Origin: Bifidobacterium longum subsp. infantis ATCC 15697 = JCM 1222 = DSM 20088
GTDB lineage: Bacteria; Actinomycetota; Actinomycetes; Actinomycetales; Bifidobacteriaceae
Assembly (NCBI RefSeq): GCF_000269965.1
Contig: NC_017219.1
Coordinates: 744,001-808,000, forward strand
DNA length: 64,000 nucleotides
Direction: 5' to 3'
Notes under the pieces: model-generated
What the model was told of the DNA's origin: nothing
What the model saw: only the letters and a program-made list of their open reading frames with translations
Database searches by the model: none
Shown here: one piece after another, positions 8,160 to 17,571 of the stretch
Layout: every line of letters starts with the position of its first letter
Position numbering within the stretch: the stretch's first letter is position 1
Translations under genes and position numbers: made by a program

Positions 8160-9371
8160 TCAGGCGTTGAACACGTACCGGTCAAGGCGGCGCATGGCCT
8201 CCTTGACGCGGCTCAAGGGCAATGCGAGATTGACGCGGATGCTGTAGGGGGCCTGGAACATGTCGCCGTCCTGCCATGCGACGCCCACATCCCAGCCGCG
8301 TTTCTCCAACTCAGGCAGGCTCAGGCCGTGGCGTTCGCACCACTGCTCGCAGTTGAGCAGCAGCATGTAGGTGCCTTCCGGTTTGGACAGACTCACGCCT
8401 TGGAAATGCCCGGTGATGTAGTCGTAGGCGTAATCGACGTTGCCGGTGAGCACCGCCTTCAATTCGTCGAGCCACTCATGGCCTTCGGGCCGGTAGGCGC
8501 CGATCAGCGCGTGCATGGAAAGCACGTTCATGTCGTTGTAGTGGCATTTCGAGCTTTTGGCCACGATGCGGTCCCGGAGCGTGGGATTGTAGATGATGTG
8601 GTAGCTTCCCACCAGTCCGGCGAGATTGAAGGTCTTGCTGGGCGCGTAGAACGCCACGGTCCTGTTGCGTGCGTCCTCGCTGACCGATTGGGTGGGGATG
8701 TGCTGGTGGTCGCCCAACGTCAGATCCGACCAGATTTCGTCGGAGATCACCACGCAGTCGTTGGCCCGGTACACCTCCATGGCCTTCTCGATCTCCCAAC
8801 GCTCCCATACGCGCCCGCAGGGATTGTGGGGACTGCAGAAGACGGCCACGTGGATGTGATGCTCCTTGAGCTTCCTGTCCATATCCTCGTAATCCATGCG
8901 CCATACGCCGTGCTCGTCCAGCGTGAGCGGGCTGTGGACGATGCGGTAGCCGTTGTTTTCGATACTCCGGGTGAAACCGATATAGGTCGGGCTATGCAGC
9001 AGCACGCCGTCGCCGGGGGCGGCGAACGCGGTCAGCGCGCTGATCACGCCGCCCAGGACCCCGTTCTCGTAGCCGATCGCCTCCCGGGTCAATCCGGTGA
9101 CCCTGTTGCGCGTGGACTGCCAGTCGATGATGGAGCCGTAATAGTCGTCGGTGGGGGAGAAGTACCCGTAGGCGGGATGCTTCGCCCGTTCGATGATGGC
9201 CTGCGGGATCGTGGGCACGGTCGGGAAGTTCATGTCCGCCACCCACATGGGGATGACGTCGAAACCCTCGCGTGGCGGGTCCGGCGCGAATCCCGGGTCG
9301 GTGCCCAGTCCGTCGACCGCGATCGAATCCATGCCATGCCTGTTCATGATGGACGTGAAATCATACGTCAT
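8160..9371 (-). CDS. MalY/PatB-type PLP-dependent C-S lyase (aminotransferase fold)
   Basis: A 403-residue fold-type I PLP enzyme. The lysine that binds PLP is Lys246 in APSKTFNLAG; the substrate-facing N-terminal motif is PMWVADMNF and the cofactor-binding region has SPHNPCGRVW and SDEIWSDL. These features are typical of the MalY/PatB cystathionine beta-lyase family, which releases homocysteine or a thiol plus pyruvate and ammonia. Length is normal. It is a single gene, convergent with the sialic acid operon and divergent from ileS. A broader aminotransferase role cannot be ruled out. Confidence 0.85.
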   Translation of the reverse strand: MTYDFTSIMNRHGMDSIAVDGLGTDPGFAPDPPREGFDVIPMWVADMNFPTVPTIPQAIIERAKHPAYGYFSPTDDYYGSIIDWQSTRNRVTGLTREAIGYENGVLGGVISALTAFAAPGDGVLLHSPTYIGFTRSIENNGYRIVHSPLTLDEHGVWRMDYEDMDRKLKEHHIHVAVFCSPHNPCGRVWERWEIEKAMEVYRANDCVVISDEIWSDLTLGDHQHIPTQSVSEDARNRTVAFYAPSKTFNLAGLVGSYHIIYNPTLRDRIVAKSSKCHYNDMNVLSMHALIGAYRPEGHEWLDELKAVLTGNVDYAYDYITGHFQGVSLSKPEGTYMLLLNCEQWCERHGLSLPELEKRGWDVGVAWQDGDMFQAPYSIRVNLALPLSRVKEAMRRLDRYVFNA

Positions 9372-9480
9372 TGTCCGACAATCCTTTCTCGGTCCGTGGT
9401 GGCTGGTCTCAATCTAAATCGGGCTCCTGACGGTGCCGTGGCCGTGGGCGGCGATTTGACCGCGTGACGTGTTACGATGT

Positions 9481-9705
9481 GCACCGTCACCAGACAGTGA
9501 TCCGTTATCAGCGGGGAGTCTTCGGAAGAACGGCGGCAATCGCCCAGTAGAACCGACGGGATCGGCCCGAAACAGCCGAACACAAGCGGTCGCGCGGGTT
9601 CGCGGCCTCGAACGCAACGGTTCGGGGTGCGGCGGCCGACGCGATAAGCGAGGTGGTACCGCGGTGCGGGGCGCATATCGGCGCCCGTCATCGTCCTCGT
9701 AGGCA
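9481..9705 (+). promoter_or_regulatory. T-box leader of ileS (isoleucine-responsive)
   Basis: The conserved T-box motif GGTGGTACCGCGG lies at 9652-9664 and the matching 3' element CGTCC near 9692, the signature that binds the tRNA acceptor end. Upstream, a very short specifier region has isoleucine codons ATC at 9500-9502 and 9507-9509; the latter, within TTATCA before GCGGGGAG, best fits actinobacterial ileS leaders. There is no terminator with a U-run before the gene, so control is probably at translation, as known for actinobacterial ileS T-boxes. About 170 nt separate the T-box from the ribosome site. The remaining leader contains no gene. Confidence 0.85.
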
Positions 9706-9887
9706 GGAACGTCAGGCATTGGCTGTTCCGGGCGGAACACGGTTGGTTCCGGCCACGAGACGATTGACGATCGGGTTCGCGGCCCGGCGTGACCTCCGTG
9801 GATCGGGCCGATGAACGTCGGCGCCCGGCGACGGCCATCAATGACGCTCCTGTAGGACCAGTGCACAGTACAAACAGGAGATTTACG

Positions 9888-12800
9888 GTGAGCGAAAACG
9901 TATATCCCAAGGCGAACGAGGGCGGCGAGACCGCGCACGTCGCGCCGAACCCCAGCTTCCCCGACATGGAGGAGACCGTTCTCGACTACTGGGACAAGGA
10001 CGACACCTTCCAGAAGTCCATCGAACGCAACCCCTCCGGCGACCATAGCCAGAACGAATTCGTGTTCTTCGACGGCCCGCCCTTCGCGAACGGCCTGCCG
10101 CACTACGGCCACCTGCTGACCGGTTACGCCAAGGACGTGATTCCGCGCTATCAGACCATGAAGGGCCGCAAGGTCAACCGCGTATTCGGTTGGGATACCC
10201 ACGGCCTGCCCGCCGAACTGGAGGCGCAGAAGGAACTCGGCATCGACTCGGTCGACCAGATCGAGAAGATGGGCATCGACAAGTTCAACGACGCCTGCCG
10301 CGCCTCCGTGCTGAAATACACCAACGAATGGCAGAACTACGTGCACCGTCAGGCGCGATGGGTGGACTTCGAGCACGGCTACAAGACCCTGAACATTCCA
10401 TACATGGAATCCGTGATGTGGGCCTTCAAGCAGCTCTACGACAAGGGCCTGGCCTACCAGGGGTACCGCGTGCTGCCGTACTGCCCGAAGGACCGCACGC
10501 CGCTGAGCGCGCACGAGCTGCGCATGGACGCCGACGTCTATCAGGATCGCCAGGACACCACCGTGTCCGTGGCCGTGAAGATGCGCGACGAGGAGGACGC
10601 CTACGCCGTCTTCTGGACCACCACCCCGTGGACCGTGCCCACCAACTTCGCCATCGTGGTCGGCGCCGACATCGACTACGTCGAGGTGCGCCCGACCGAA
10701 GGCAGGTTCGCGGGCAAGAAGTTCTATCTCGGCAAGGACCTGCTGCCGCATTACGAGAAGGAACTCGGCGAGAACTACGAGGTCGTGCGCGAGCTCAAGG
10801 GCAACGAGCTGGAGGGGCGCCGCTACTACCCGGTCTTCCCGTACTTCTCGGGCGATGAGGCCGAATCCGAAGGCCATGTGCCCGGCCCGAACGGCTACAC
10901 GATCTTCACCGCCGACTACGTCGACACCGTCGAAGGCACCGGTCTGGTCCATCAGGCCCCCTACGGCGAGGACGATATGACCACGTTGAACGCGCATGGC
11001 ATCACGAGCACCGACGTGCTCGATGAGGGTTGCCGCTTCACCGCGCAATGCCCCGATTACGAAGGCGATTTCGTGTTCGACGCCAACCTGCCGATCCTGC
11101 GCAACCTGCGCGCCGGCGACGGACCGCTCGCCTCCATCCCGGAGGAACGCCGCGCGATCCTCTTCCAGGAGAAAAGCTACGTGCACTCCTACCCGCACTG
11201 CTGGCGTTGCGCCACCCCGTTGATCTACAAGCCGGTGTCCTCCTGGTTCGTGTCCGTGACCAAGATCAAGCCGCGTCTGCTGGAACTCAACCAGCAGATC
11301 AACTGGATTCCGGGCAACGTCAAGGACGGCCAGTTCGGCAAGTGGCTCGCCAACGCCCGCGACTGGTCCATCTCCCGCAACCGTTTCTGGGGCTCCCCGA
11401 TTCCGGTGTGGGTCAGCGACGATCCGAAGCATCCGCGTGTGGACGTCTACGGTTCGCTCGAAGAGCTCAAGGCCGACTTCGGCGATTACCCGCGCGACAA
11501 GGACGGCAACATCAACATGCACCGTCCGTGGATCGACAACCTGGTTCGCGTCAACCCGGACGACCCGACCGGCAAGTCGCACATGCGCCGCATCAGCGAC
11601 GTGCTGGACTGCTGGTTCGAGTCCGGTTCGATGTCGTTCGCGCAGTTCCATTACCCGTTCGAGAACAAGGAGAAGTTCGAGCAGCACTTCCCGGCCGACT
11701 ACATCGTGGAGTACATCGGCCAGACCCGAGGCTGGTTCTACCTGTTGCACGTGATGGCGACCGCCCTGTTCGACCGGCCGGCGTTCAAGAACGTGATCTG
11801 CCACGGCATCGTGCTCGGCTCCGATGGCCAGAAGATGTCCAAGCACCTGCGCAACTATCCGGACGTGAACGGCGTGTTCGACAAGTACGGTTCCGACGCC
11901 ATGCGCTGGTTCCTCATGTCTTCGCCGATCCTGCGAGGCGGCAACCTGATCGTCACCGCGGACGGCATCCGCGACACCGTGCGCCAGGTCATGCTGCCGG
12001 TGTGGAGCTCCTACTACTTCTTCACCCTGTACGCCAATGCGGCCAACGGCGGCGCCGGATTCGACGCCCGCCAGCTGCGTGCGGACGAGGTCGCCGGCCT
12101 GCCGGAGATGGACCGCTACCTGCTGGCCCGCACCCGTCGCCTGGTGTTGGCGGCCGAGAAGGCGCTGAACGAGTTCGCCATCTCCGACGCCTGCGATGCG
12201 GTCTGCGATTTCATCGATGTGCTCACCAACTGGTACATCCGCAACACCCGCGACCGCTTCTGGAACGAGGATGCCACCGCGTTCAACACGCTGTACACCG
12301 TGCTGGAGGCGTTCATGCGCGTGCTTGCGCCGCTGGCCCCGATGGAAGCCGAGTCCGTGTGGCGTGGTCTGACCGGTGGCGAGTCCGTGCACCTGGCCGA
12401 TTGGCCGTTCGTGGTGGACGAGAAGACCGGTGAAGACACCGAACTCGGCCGTGTGCTGGTCGACGATCCGGCTCTGGTGGACGCGATGGAGAAGGTGCGT
12501 GAGGTCGTCTCCGGCACCCTGTCCCTGCGCAAGGCCGCCAAGATCCGCGTGCGCCAGCCCCTTTCCAAGCTCACCGTGGTGGCCGGGAACGTGGAGGCCG
12601 TCAAAGCCTACGACGAGCTGCTGAAGGCCGAGCTCAACATCAAGAACATCGAGTTCTCGACGCTGCAGGATGCCGCCGCCCACGGTCTGAAGATCGTGCA
12701 CGAGCTGAAGGTGAACGCCCGCGCCGCCGGCCCGCGCCTCGGCAAGCAGGTCCAGTTCGCCATCAAGGCGTCCAAGTCCGGCGACTGGCATGTCGATGCG

Positions 12801-13199
12801 ACGTCCGGCGCCCCCGTGGTGTCGACGCCGTCCGGCGATCTCGAGTTGGTCGAAGGCGAGTATGAGCTGATCAACCGTGTGGAGGAGGAGAACGCCACGG
12901 AGGCCGCCTCCTCGGTGTCCACCGCCCTGCCGACCGGTGGTTTCGCGATTCTCGACACGGCGCTTGACGCCGATCTGCTTGCCGAAGGCTATGCCCGCGA
13001 CGCCATTCGCGCCATCCAGGACGCCCGCAAGGACGCCGGTCTGGACATCGCCGATCGCATCGCCCTGGTGCTGACCGTGCCGGCCGCCAATGTGGCCGAT
13101 GTCGAGCAGTTCCGCGATCTGATCGCCCATGAGACGCTGGCCTCCTCCTTCGAGGTGAAGGAGGGCGCCGAGCTGGGTGTGGAGGTTGCCAAGGCGTGA
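9888..13199 (+). CDS. ileS: Isoleucyl-tRNA synthetase
   Basis: A 1103-residue class I synthetase charging tRNA-Ile. The HIGH motif is HYGH near residue 71 (PPFANGLPHYGHLL) and the KMSKS motif is KMSKH near 649. The CP1 editing domain lies between (TTTPWTVPTNFAI), followed by the WFESGSMSFAQ region and a long anticodon-binding C-terminus. The GTG at 9888 is chosen because AGGAG stands 7 nt upstream. Its length and the PPFANGLPHYGH variant match the large, eukaryote-like IleRS type, which in general resists mupirocin; bifidobacteria are known to be intrinsically mupirocin-resistant. Controlled by the T-box upstream. Confidence 0.97.
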   Translation: MSENVYPKANEGGETAHVAPNPSFPDMEETVLDYWDKDDTFQKSIERNPSGDHSQNEFVFFDGPPFANGLPHYGHLLTGYAKDVIPRYQTMKGRKVNRVFGWDTHGLPAELEAQKELGIDSVDQIEKMGIDKFNDACRASVLKYTNEWQNYVHRQARWVDFEHGYKTLNIPYMESVMWAFKQLYDKGLAYQGYRVLPYCPKDRTPLSAHELRMDADVYQDRQDTTVSVAVKMRDEEDAYAVFWTTTPWTVPTNFAIVVGADIDYVEVRPTEGRFAGKKFYLGKDLLPHYEKELGENYEVVRELKGNELEGRRYYPVFPYFSGDEAESEGHVPGPNGYTIFTADYVDTVEGTGLVHQAPYGEDDMTTLNAHGITSTDVLDEGCRFTAQCPDYEGDFVFDANLPILRNLRAGDGPLASIPEERRAILFQEKSYVHSYPHCWRCATPLIYKPVSSWFVSVTKIKPRLLELNQQINWIPGNVKDGQFGKWLANARDWSISRNRFWGSPIPVWVSDDPKHPRVDVYGSLEELKADFGDYPRDKDGNINMHRPWIDNLVRVNPDDPTGKSHMRRISDVLDCWFESGSMSFAQFHYPFENKEKFEQHFPADYIVEYIGQTRGWFYLLHVMATALFDRPAFKNVICHGIVLGSDGQKMSKHLRNYPDVNGVFDKYGSDAMRWFLMSSPILRGGNLIVTADGIRDTVRQVMLPVWSSYYFFTLYANAANGGAGFDARQLRADEVAGLPEMDRYLLARTRRLVLAAEKALNEFAISDACDAVCDFIDVLTNWYIRNTRDRFWNEDATAFNTLYTVLEAFMRVLAPLAPMEAESVWRGLTGGESVHLADWPFVVDEKTGEDTELGRVLVDDPALVDAMEKVREVVSGTLSLRKAAKIRVRQPLSKLTVVAGNVEAVKAYDELLKAELNIKNIEFSTLQDAAAHGLKIVHELKVNARAAGPRLGKQVQFAIKASKSGDWHVDATSGAPVVSTPSGDLELVEGEYELINRVEEENATEAASSVSTALPTGGFAILDTALDADLLAEGYARDAIRAIQDARKDAGLDIADRIALVLTVPAANVADVEQFRDLIAHETLASSFEVKEGAELGVEVAKA

Positions 13200-13256
13200 T
13201 GCCGTGGCGGACTGACCGCGCCTGATGCGTGGTGCACGGGCGCGTGGAATGCACGA

Positions 13257-13292
13257 AGTGGTCCCGCCGTTTAGCGGCGGGACCACTTTTTT
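13257..13292 (+). terminator. Rho-independent terminator of ileS
   Basis: Perfect 13-bp arms (AGTGGTCCCGCCG at 13257-13269 and its complement at 13275-13287) with loop TTTAG, followed by a run of T. Confidence 0.92.
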
Positions 13293-13626
13293 GTTCCGTG
13301 GTATGCTATGAGGGTTGCGTCAGGTATTCGTTCAACTGTTCAATGCGGTCGGCATACAGATTTTGGACATGGCGTTTCTTCGCTCTCACATGATTAAAGA
13401 TGTATTGTCGTCATTCGTTATTCCGGTTATCACGCAAATCCATCTCCGTTTTTAACTTCGTGTTTGGGGTTGGACATGATGTAATGTCGGGACTTACAGG
13501 GGCTTGCTTTCTGGTGTTCGTACAAAGACGAATAATTCACTGAGCATTTCAAGTGCTCAACACATGCAAACGGCTTTATTACTGGTTCATATGTTTGTTA
13601 CTCACTATCCGCAATATGCGTTTTGA
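13293..13626. other. AT-rich stretch without an intact gene
   Basis: No intact gene is seen. On the minus strand a short reading frame ending at 13306 (residues KKRHVQNLYADRIEQLNEYL) looks like the C-terminal tail of a lost protein of unknown type. The rest is AT-rich and should contain the missing start of the ABC permease that begins at 13627, but no reading frame continues upstream past a TGA at 13624-13626. Confidence 0.5.
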
Positions 13627-14013
13627 ATTCACATTCAGATTCCTTTGATGGCTGTACTCATTATGCCGCCTATCTTAGGTTTAAAGAAAGAGTGGTCGGA
13701 GTCCTCCGCTGCATTGGGTGCCAGTGCCTTGCAGACGCTGATGCGTGTGACCATTCCAGTTCTGACACCCGCGATAATTGGCACTATGTTGCTTCTGTTT
13801 GCCAATGCCTTTGCTGCCTATGCTACTGCCTATGCACTCAGCGGAGGGTCGGCGAATCTTATTGCCATTATGGTGGGCGTCTTCCTGACAGGCAACGTAT
13901 TTGTGGATGAGAATTTTGGTGCTGCGCTCATTGTCGGAATGATTGCCATCATCCTCGTGGCCTTCATCATGCGTTCTGTGCTTGAAAGGAGAACTGCGAA
14001 ATGGCTGCAGTGA
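13627..14013 (+). pseudogene. ABC permease, N-terminally truncated (putrescine/phosphonate-type importer)
   Basis: The reading frame opens directly after a TGA and gives the C-terminal half of a PotB/PhnU-like permease: an IHIQIPLMAVLI segment, then LKKEWSESSAALGAS, the EAA motif that contacts the ATPase, and three membrane helices. About half the usual protein, including the first helices, is missing, so a working permease is unlikely unless a TTG/ATG at 13645-13650 makes a short form. It overlaps the next permease gene by 13 nt. Base composition is clearly lower in GC than ileS, suggesting transferred DNA under decay. Confidence 0.75.
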
Positions 14014-14927
14014 CTACTGATTCGAAGGCCGTCTCGTCAGTAAAGTCGGAATCGCGGATTGGTGCCGAGACGAACCACGATTCCGCTAGTGGTGCCAAAT
14101 GTTTTGCGGGAAATGCGTTTTCCGACGTTCGACGGAACCATCCGAGGTATGTGGGGCAGACAATAGTATTAAGCGTTTGCGCGGTGTTTTTCCTGTTACC
14201 TCTTCTCGCTTCGCTTTGGTTCGGAATCCATTTGCCCGGCACCTTCATCACTTTTGATCCGTTGATGGAGATTGTTCACATGCCTGGTATTGGTGAGTCG
14301 ATTGCTCTCAGCATTGGACTGGCCTTAATGACGTGTCTGCTTTCTTTGGTGCTTATGTTGCCAACTTTGTTAATTTTACATTTAAAAGCACCGCAGATGT
14401 TGCCTGTGGCGGAGGGCTTCTCCGTGTTGCCATACGTAGTGCCTGCCATTGCCTTAGTCAGTGCTGTGGGGCCTTTGTATCGCATCATCCTGCCTCAGGC
14501 GTTAAATAGTCCGCTGGGCTTAGTTCCTCTCTATATGGTGGTGATAATGCCATTCGTGTACCGTTCCCTTGATGCGGGCATTCGGGTTGTTGATGTGCGC
14601 ACGCTTTGGGATGCGAGTTCATCATTGGGGGCAGGTGCGGTTACCACGTTGGTGCGTGCCATCCTGCCTAACCTTCGCAGTGCCATCATGTCGGCATCGT
14701 TGTTGGGATGCGCAATTGTTTTAGGTGAATTTGCTATTGCTCAGCTTTTGCTCAAGACTACATTTCCTGTGATTCTTTCGCAGGTTGGTACTGCGCATCC
14801 GCACTCGGCTGCAGCGTTGGCCTTCATCACGATTATGGTCACATGGATACTGCTTGGACTGCTGTCAATGGTTGGAGGAACTGGCAAACATAAAACCGCA
14901 CAATACAGTAGTAAGGAAAACAAATGA
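14001..14927 (+). CDS. ABC importer permease, PotC/PhnV-like
   Basis: A 308-residue membrane protein with about six helices. The EAA loop is LWDASSSLGAGAVTTLVRAILPNL near residues 203-226, preceded by a VPAIALV-type segment. A 55-residue hydrophilic N-terminus is longer than usual. The start follows AAAGGAGA and overlaps the truncated permease; the end overlaps the ATPase gene (ATGA), so the three form one transcription unit. The family moves polyamines, iron or 2-aminoethylphosphonate; a downstream phosphatase-superfamily enzyme points to a phosphorus compound, but this is inference. Its partner permease is damaged, so function is doubtful. Confidence 0.78.
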   Translation: MAAVTTDSKAVSSVKSESRIGAETNHDSASGAKCFAGNAFSDVRRNHPRYVGQTIVLSVCAVFFLLPLLASLWFGIHLPGTFITFDPLMEIVHMPGIGESIALSIGLALMTCLLSLVLMLPTLLILHLKAPQMLPVAEGFSVLPYVVPAIALVSAVGPLYRIILPQALNSPLGLVPLYMVVIMPFVYRSLDAGIRVVDVRTLWDASSSLGAGAVTTLVRAILPNLRSAIMSASLLGCAIVLGEFAIAQLLLKTTFPVILSQVGTAHPHSAAALAFITIMVTWILLGLLSMVGGTGKHKTAQYSSKENK

Positions 14928-16042
14928 CGACAGTTGCTGTGAGTTCTTTACCACAGGGGACATCCGTCACGTTGCGTAATGTGACTAAATCCTTCGGGAC
15001 TACGAAGGTGCTCAATGGACTTGACCTCAATATTCATTCCGGTGAGTTAGTCGCATTGCTGGGACCTTCGGGTTGCGGCAAGAGTACGTTGCTGCGCATA
15101 ATCGCTGGTTTTGAAGCCGCAGATCAGGGTTCAGTGTTACTGGATGATGTTGATGTGAGCGGTGTGCCGACAAATCGTCGTGACATCGGACTGGTGTTTC
15201 AAGCCTACTCGCTGTTCCCCCATTTGAACGCGGTCGAAAACGTCATGTATGGGCTCAGCATACGACATGTGGCCAAGACAGAGGCGAAAAGCAGCGCCGT
15301 TGAGCTACTGGCTAGTGTGGGGTTGGCTGATTACGCAGATCGTTATCCAGCGCAGCTATCAGGCGGTCAGCAACAGCGCGTGGCGTTGGCTCGTGCTTTG
15401 GCCACTAAACCGCGAGTTTTATTGCTCGACGAGCCCTTGTCGGCTCTTGATGCCAAGGTGCGTGTGCAGTTGCGGGACGAAATCCGTGCTTTGCAATTAG
15501 AAACTCATACCACGACCATAATGGTTACGCATGATCAAGAGGAAGCTCTTGTGATGGCCGACCGGATTGCTGTTATGTACAACGGACGCTTCGAACAAGT
15601 TGGAACGCCTGCAGAAATCTATCATTCGCCTGCCACTGCGTTTGTAGCAGGGTTTGTCGGATCTATGAATGTGCTGCCTGGCGTGTTGTCGACCGATGGA
15701 ACGGCACAGACGATTGGTTGTCGCGTGCCTGTACACGCAGCAGCCGGTGCGGCGACGTTGAACCCCGGTCCTGTTGATGTGTTCGTCAGGCCGGAGGAGC
15801 TGCGTTTGCAAATTGCCAATGATGACCTCAATGATCACGATGCTGTATTGGGAACGGTTACATCAACTGTATTGCGTGGCGCATTCACCAGTGTAATGGT
15901 TGCCATGGGTGACGGATTGCATCTTCGTGTAGATTTGCCGTCGAAGGACGCACAGCTGTTCACTCCGGGATGCTCGGTAATGGTGAGGATTGCCGACGAG
16001 CCTATGTTATGCACAGCGCGAAGAGTCGAGTGTGTTGCTTAA
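14924..16042 (+). CDS. ABC importer ATPase, PotA/PhnT-like
   Basis: A 372-residue ATPase of the spermidine/iron/phosphonate importer class. Walker A GPSGCGKST is at 47-55, signature LSGGQ at 145-149, Walker B LLLDEP at 167-172, with H-loop THDQEEAL. A C-terminal TOBE-like domain (from about 280) is present, usually a substrate-sensing or regulatory part. All catalytic motifs are intact. It overlaps the upstream permease gene by 4 nt. No binding-protein gene is present in this cluster. Confidence 0.88.
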   Translation: MTTVAVSSLPQGTSVTLRNVTKSFGTTKVLNGLDLNIHSGELVALLGPSGCGKSTLLRIIAGFEAADQGSVLLDDVDVSGVPTNRRDIGLVFQAYSLFPHLNAVENVMYGLSIRHVAKTEAKSSAVELLASVGLADYADRYPAQLSGGQQQRVALARALATKPRVLLLDEPLSALDAKVRVQLRDEIRALQLETHTTTIMVTHDQEEALVMADRIAVMYNGRFEQVGTPAEIYHSPATAFVAGFVGSMNVLPGVLSTDGTAQTIGCRVPVHAAAGAATLNPGPVDVFVRPEELRLQIANDDLNDHDAVLGTVTSTVLRGAFTSVMVAMGDGLHLRVDLPSKDAQLFTPGCSVMVRIADEPMLCTARRVECVA

Positions 16043-16112
16043 TTCCGCCTCTACCGATAAAAATCGTCACAACGAATTACGGAATCCGCGGGATTCTGCG
16101 AAAGGACTTTCT

Positions 16113-16940
16113 ATGCAACAAAGACTTCTCCTTATTGGTGTGGACGGAGTACGCCTTGACATTGTGCGTAAAGAAAATCACGCACCGAATATTAATCGGA
16201 TTCTCAATAATGGATCTTCGGCTGAAATGACAATGGAAGTGCCTACTATATCAGGGCCGGGATGGTCATCGATACTTACGGGCACCACTCATGCTCAGCA
16301 TGGGGTGCAGGACAACACCTTCCGTGGAAATCGTTTATACGAGTGCCCCGATTTTCTGACACGTGCGGCTGTTGCTCATCCGATGATGAAAACGGTTGCC
16401 GCTTCAAGTTGGCCCCCATTGGTGGATCCTGCAGGTCCTGGTCCGGTTATTGCAACACGCAACGATCAGATTATCTCTTGTCATCACCGTTTGGTGGTAC
16501 GCGATGGTGAGACGTATGGGTACCGTCTTGCCGACAGTGAAATTGCACGGTTTGCGGTGATATCAATATGTAATGATCCCGCCGATGTCTCCTTCATCTA
16601 TCTTGGTGAGGTGGATGAGGCTGGTCATTTGTATGGTGGTATTAGCGAGGAATACGAATCCGCGCTATCCCGTGTGGATGAGCATGTCGGTGAAATACTT
16701 GATGCAGTCGAACGTCGTTCGTCCAATTATCCGGACGAGGATTGGTTGGTGTGCATTACGACTGATCATGGACATCTTGACGAAGGTGGGCACGGCGGTG
16801 CCGATCCGGTACTACGGCGTTCCTTCTTTGGCGCATTGCGATTAGGAGCTCGCTCAAGTGATCAGTACTCGTTTGAGTCCATGCGTCCTGAACAGATTGC
16901 CGGATGGATGTTGCGACACCTTGACACACCGATTCGGTGA
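16113..16940 (+). CDS. Alkaline-phosphatase-superfamily phosphodiesterase or phosphonate hydrolase
   Basis: A 275-residue metal-dependent enzyme of the nucleotide pyrophosphatase/phosphonoacetate hydrolase type. Metal and catalytic positions are visible: GVDG near the start, the nucleophile segment PTISGPGWSSILTG, EVDEAGHLYG and TTDHGHLDEGGHGG. No signal peptide, so it acts in the cytoplasm. The start at 16113 has AAAGGAC upstream; longer in-frame readings run back into the ATPase gene. Placed 70 nt after the ATPase gene, it likely degrades what the importer brought in, for example a phosphonate or phosphodiester. Shorter than typical family members (often 400 or more), yet the core motifs are complete. 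Confidence 0.72.
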   Translation: MQQRLLLIGVDGVRLDIVRKENHAPNINRILNNGSSAEMTMEVPTISGPGWSSILTGTTHAQHGVQDNTFRGNRLYECPDFLTRAAVAHPMMKTVAASSWPPLVDPAGPGPVIATRNDQIISCHHRLVVRDGETYGYRLADSEIARFAVISICNDPADVSFIYLGEVDEAGHLYGGISEEYESALSRVDEHVGEILDAVERRSSNYPDEDWLVCITTDHGHLDEGGHGGADPVLRRSFFGALRLGARSSDQYSFESMRPEQIAGWMLRHLDTPIR

Positions 16941-16959
16941 AAGACGGTATCGGTGACCT

Positions 16960-16990
16960 TATAGCGGCTGGACTTCCAGCCGCTATATTT
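16960..16990 (+). terminator. Terminator after the phosphodiesterase gene
   Basis: Perfect 12-bp arms TATAGCGGCTGG and CCAGCCGCTATA around a 4-nt loop, followed by TTTG. Confidence 0.8.
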
Positions 16991-17057
16991 GTTACGGTGT
17001 GTCTTGAGAAACGGGCCACTGTCTCTGTACTTCGCCTTACGATAAAGATGACCTAAC

Positions 17058-17450
17058 TTATTCACGGGCACTACCGTCGCCCCACAGAAGTTGGCTGATG
17101 TCGTCCACGCGGCGCGTGGAGACGCCGGCCATGTACATCTCCATGAGCGCCTCCTCGACGCTTTCCTCACGTCGCCGGCAGCGCTCGATCACCTGGCTGC
17201 GGAACACCTCGCCCTTCAGCTTCGGGACCCGAAGGTTCAGCTTGCCGGCCTTGGCGGTCAGGTGGCGGTCGTAGTGGCCGGCGCGGAAGGCCTTCCTGTC
17301 GCCGCTTCTCTCGTATCTGGCGGCGTTGGCGATTTCGTCGACCTCCGCGTCAAGCATCAGGTCGATGGTTTGCTCGACCTTCTTGCGCACCATCCGGTCG
17401 AGCCTGGACTCGAACATGGCCTGATCGAACTGTATGATTTCCTTGGGCAT
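17058..17450 (-). pseudogene. IS256-family transposase, N-terminal fragment
   Basis: The frame from the ATG at 17450 gives about 130 residues typical of the IS256 transposase N-terminus: paired helices rich in Glu/Asp, YERSGDRKAFRAGHYDRHL, RVPKLKGEVFRSQVIER and MEMYMAGVSTRRVDDIS. It stops after WGDGSARE, before the DDE catalytic core, so roughly two thirds is missing. A GAAGTACAGAGACAGTG-like sequence just beyond (17015-17034 on the other strand) may be a leftover element end. Not functional. Confidence 0.82.
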
Positions 17451-17571
17451 GGTTCCCGGCCTCTTTCCATTCGCGGTTTTCATGTGTAAGCGACTGAAAA
17501 TCGTACCAAAGCCGGGCCATGTCCTTTTCATCGGAACTCACAACCGAATCTGCGCAAGAAGACGGGCGTTA

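Noticed and set aside
9414..13286. A 1290-codon open frame on the minus strand opposite ileS
   Set aside because: It mirrors the ileS codons: GC-rich third positions leave the antisense frame open. The protein has no domain pattern, while ileS on the other strand is unmistakable.
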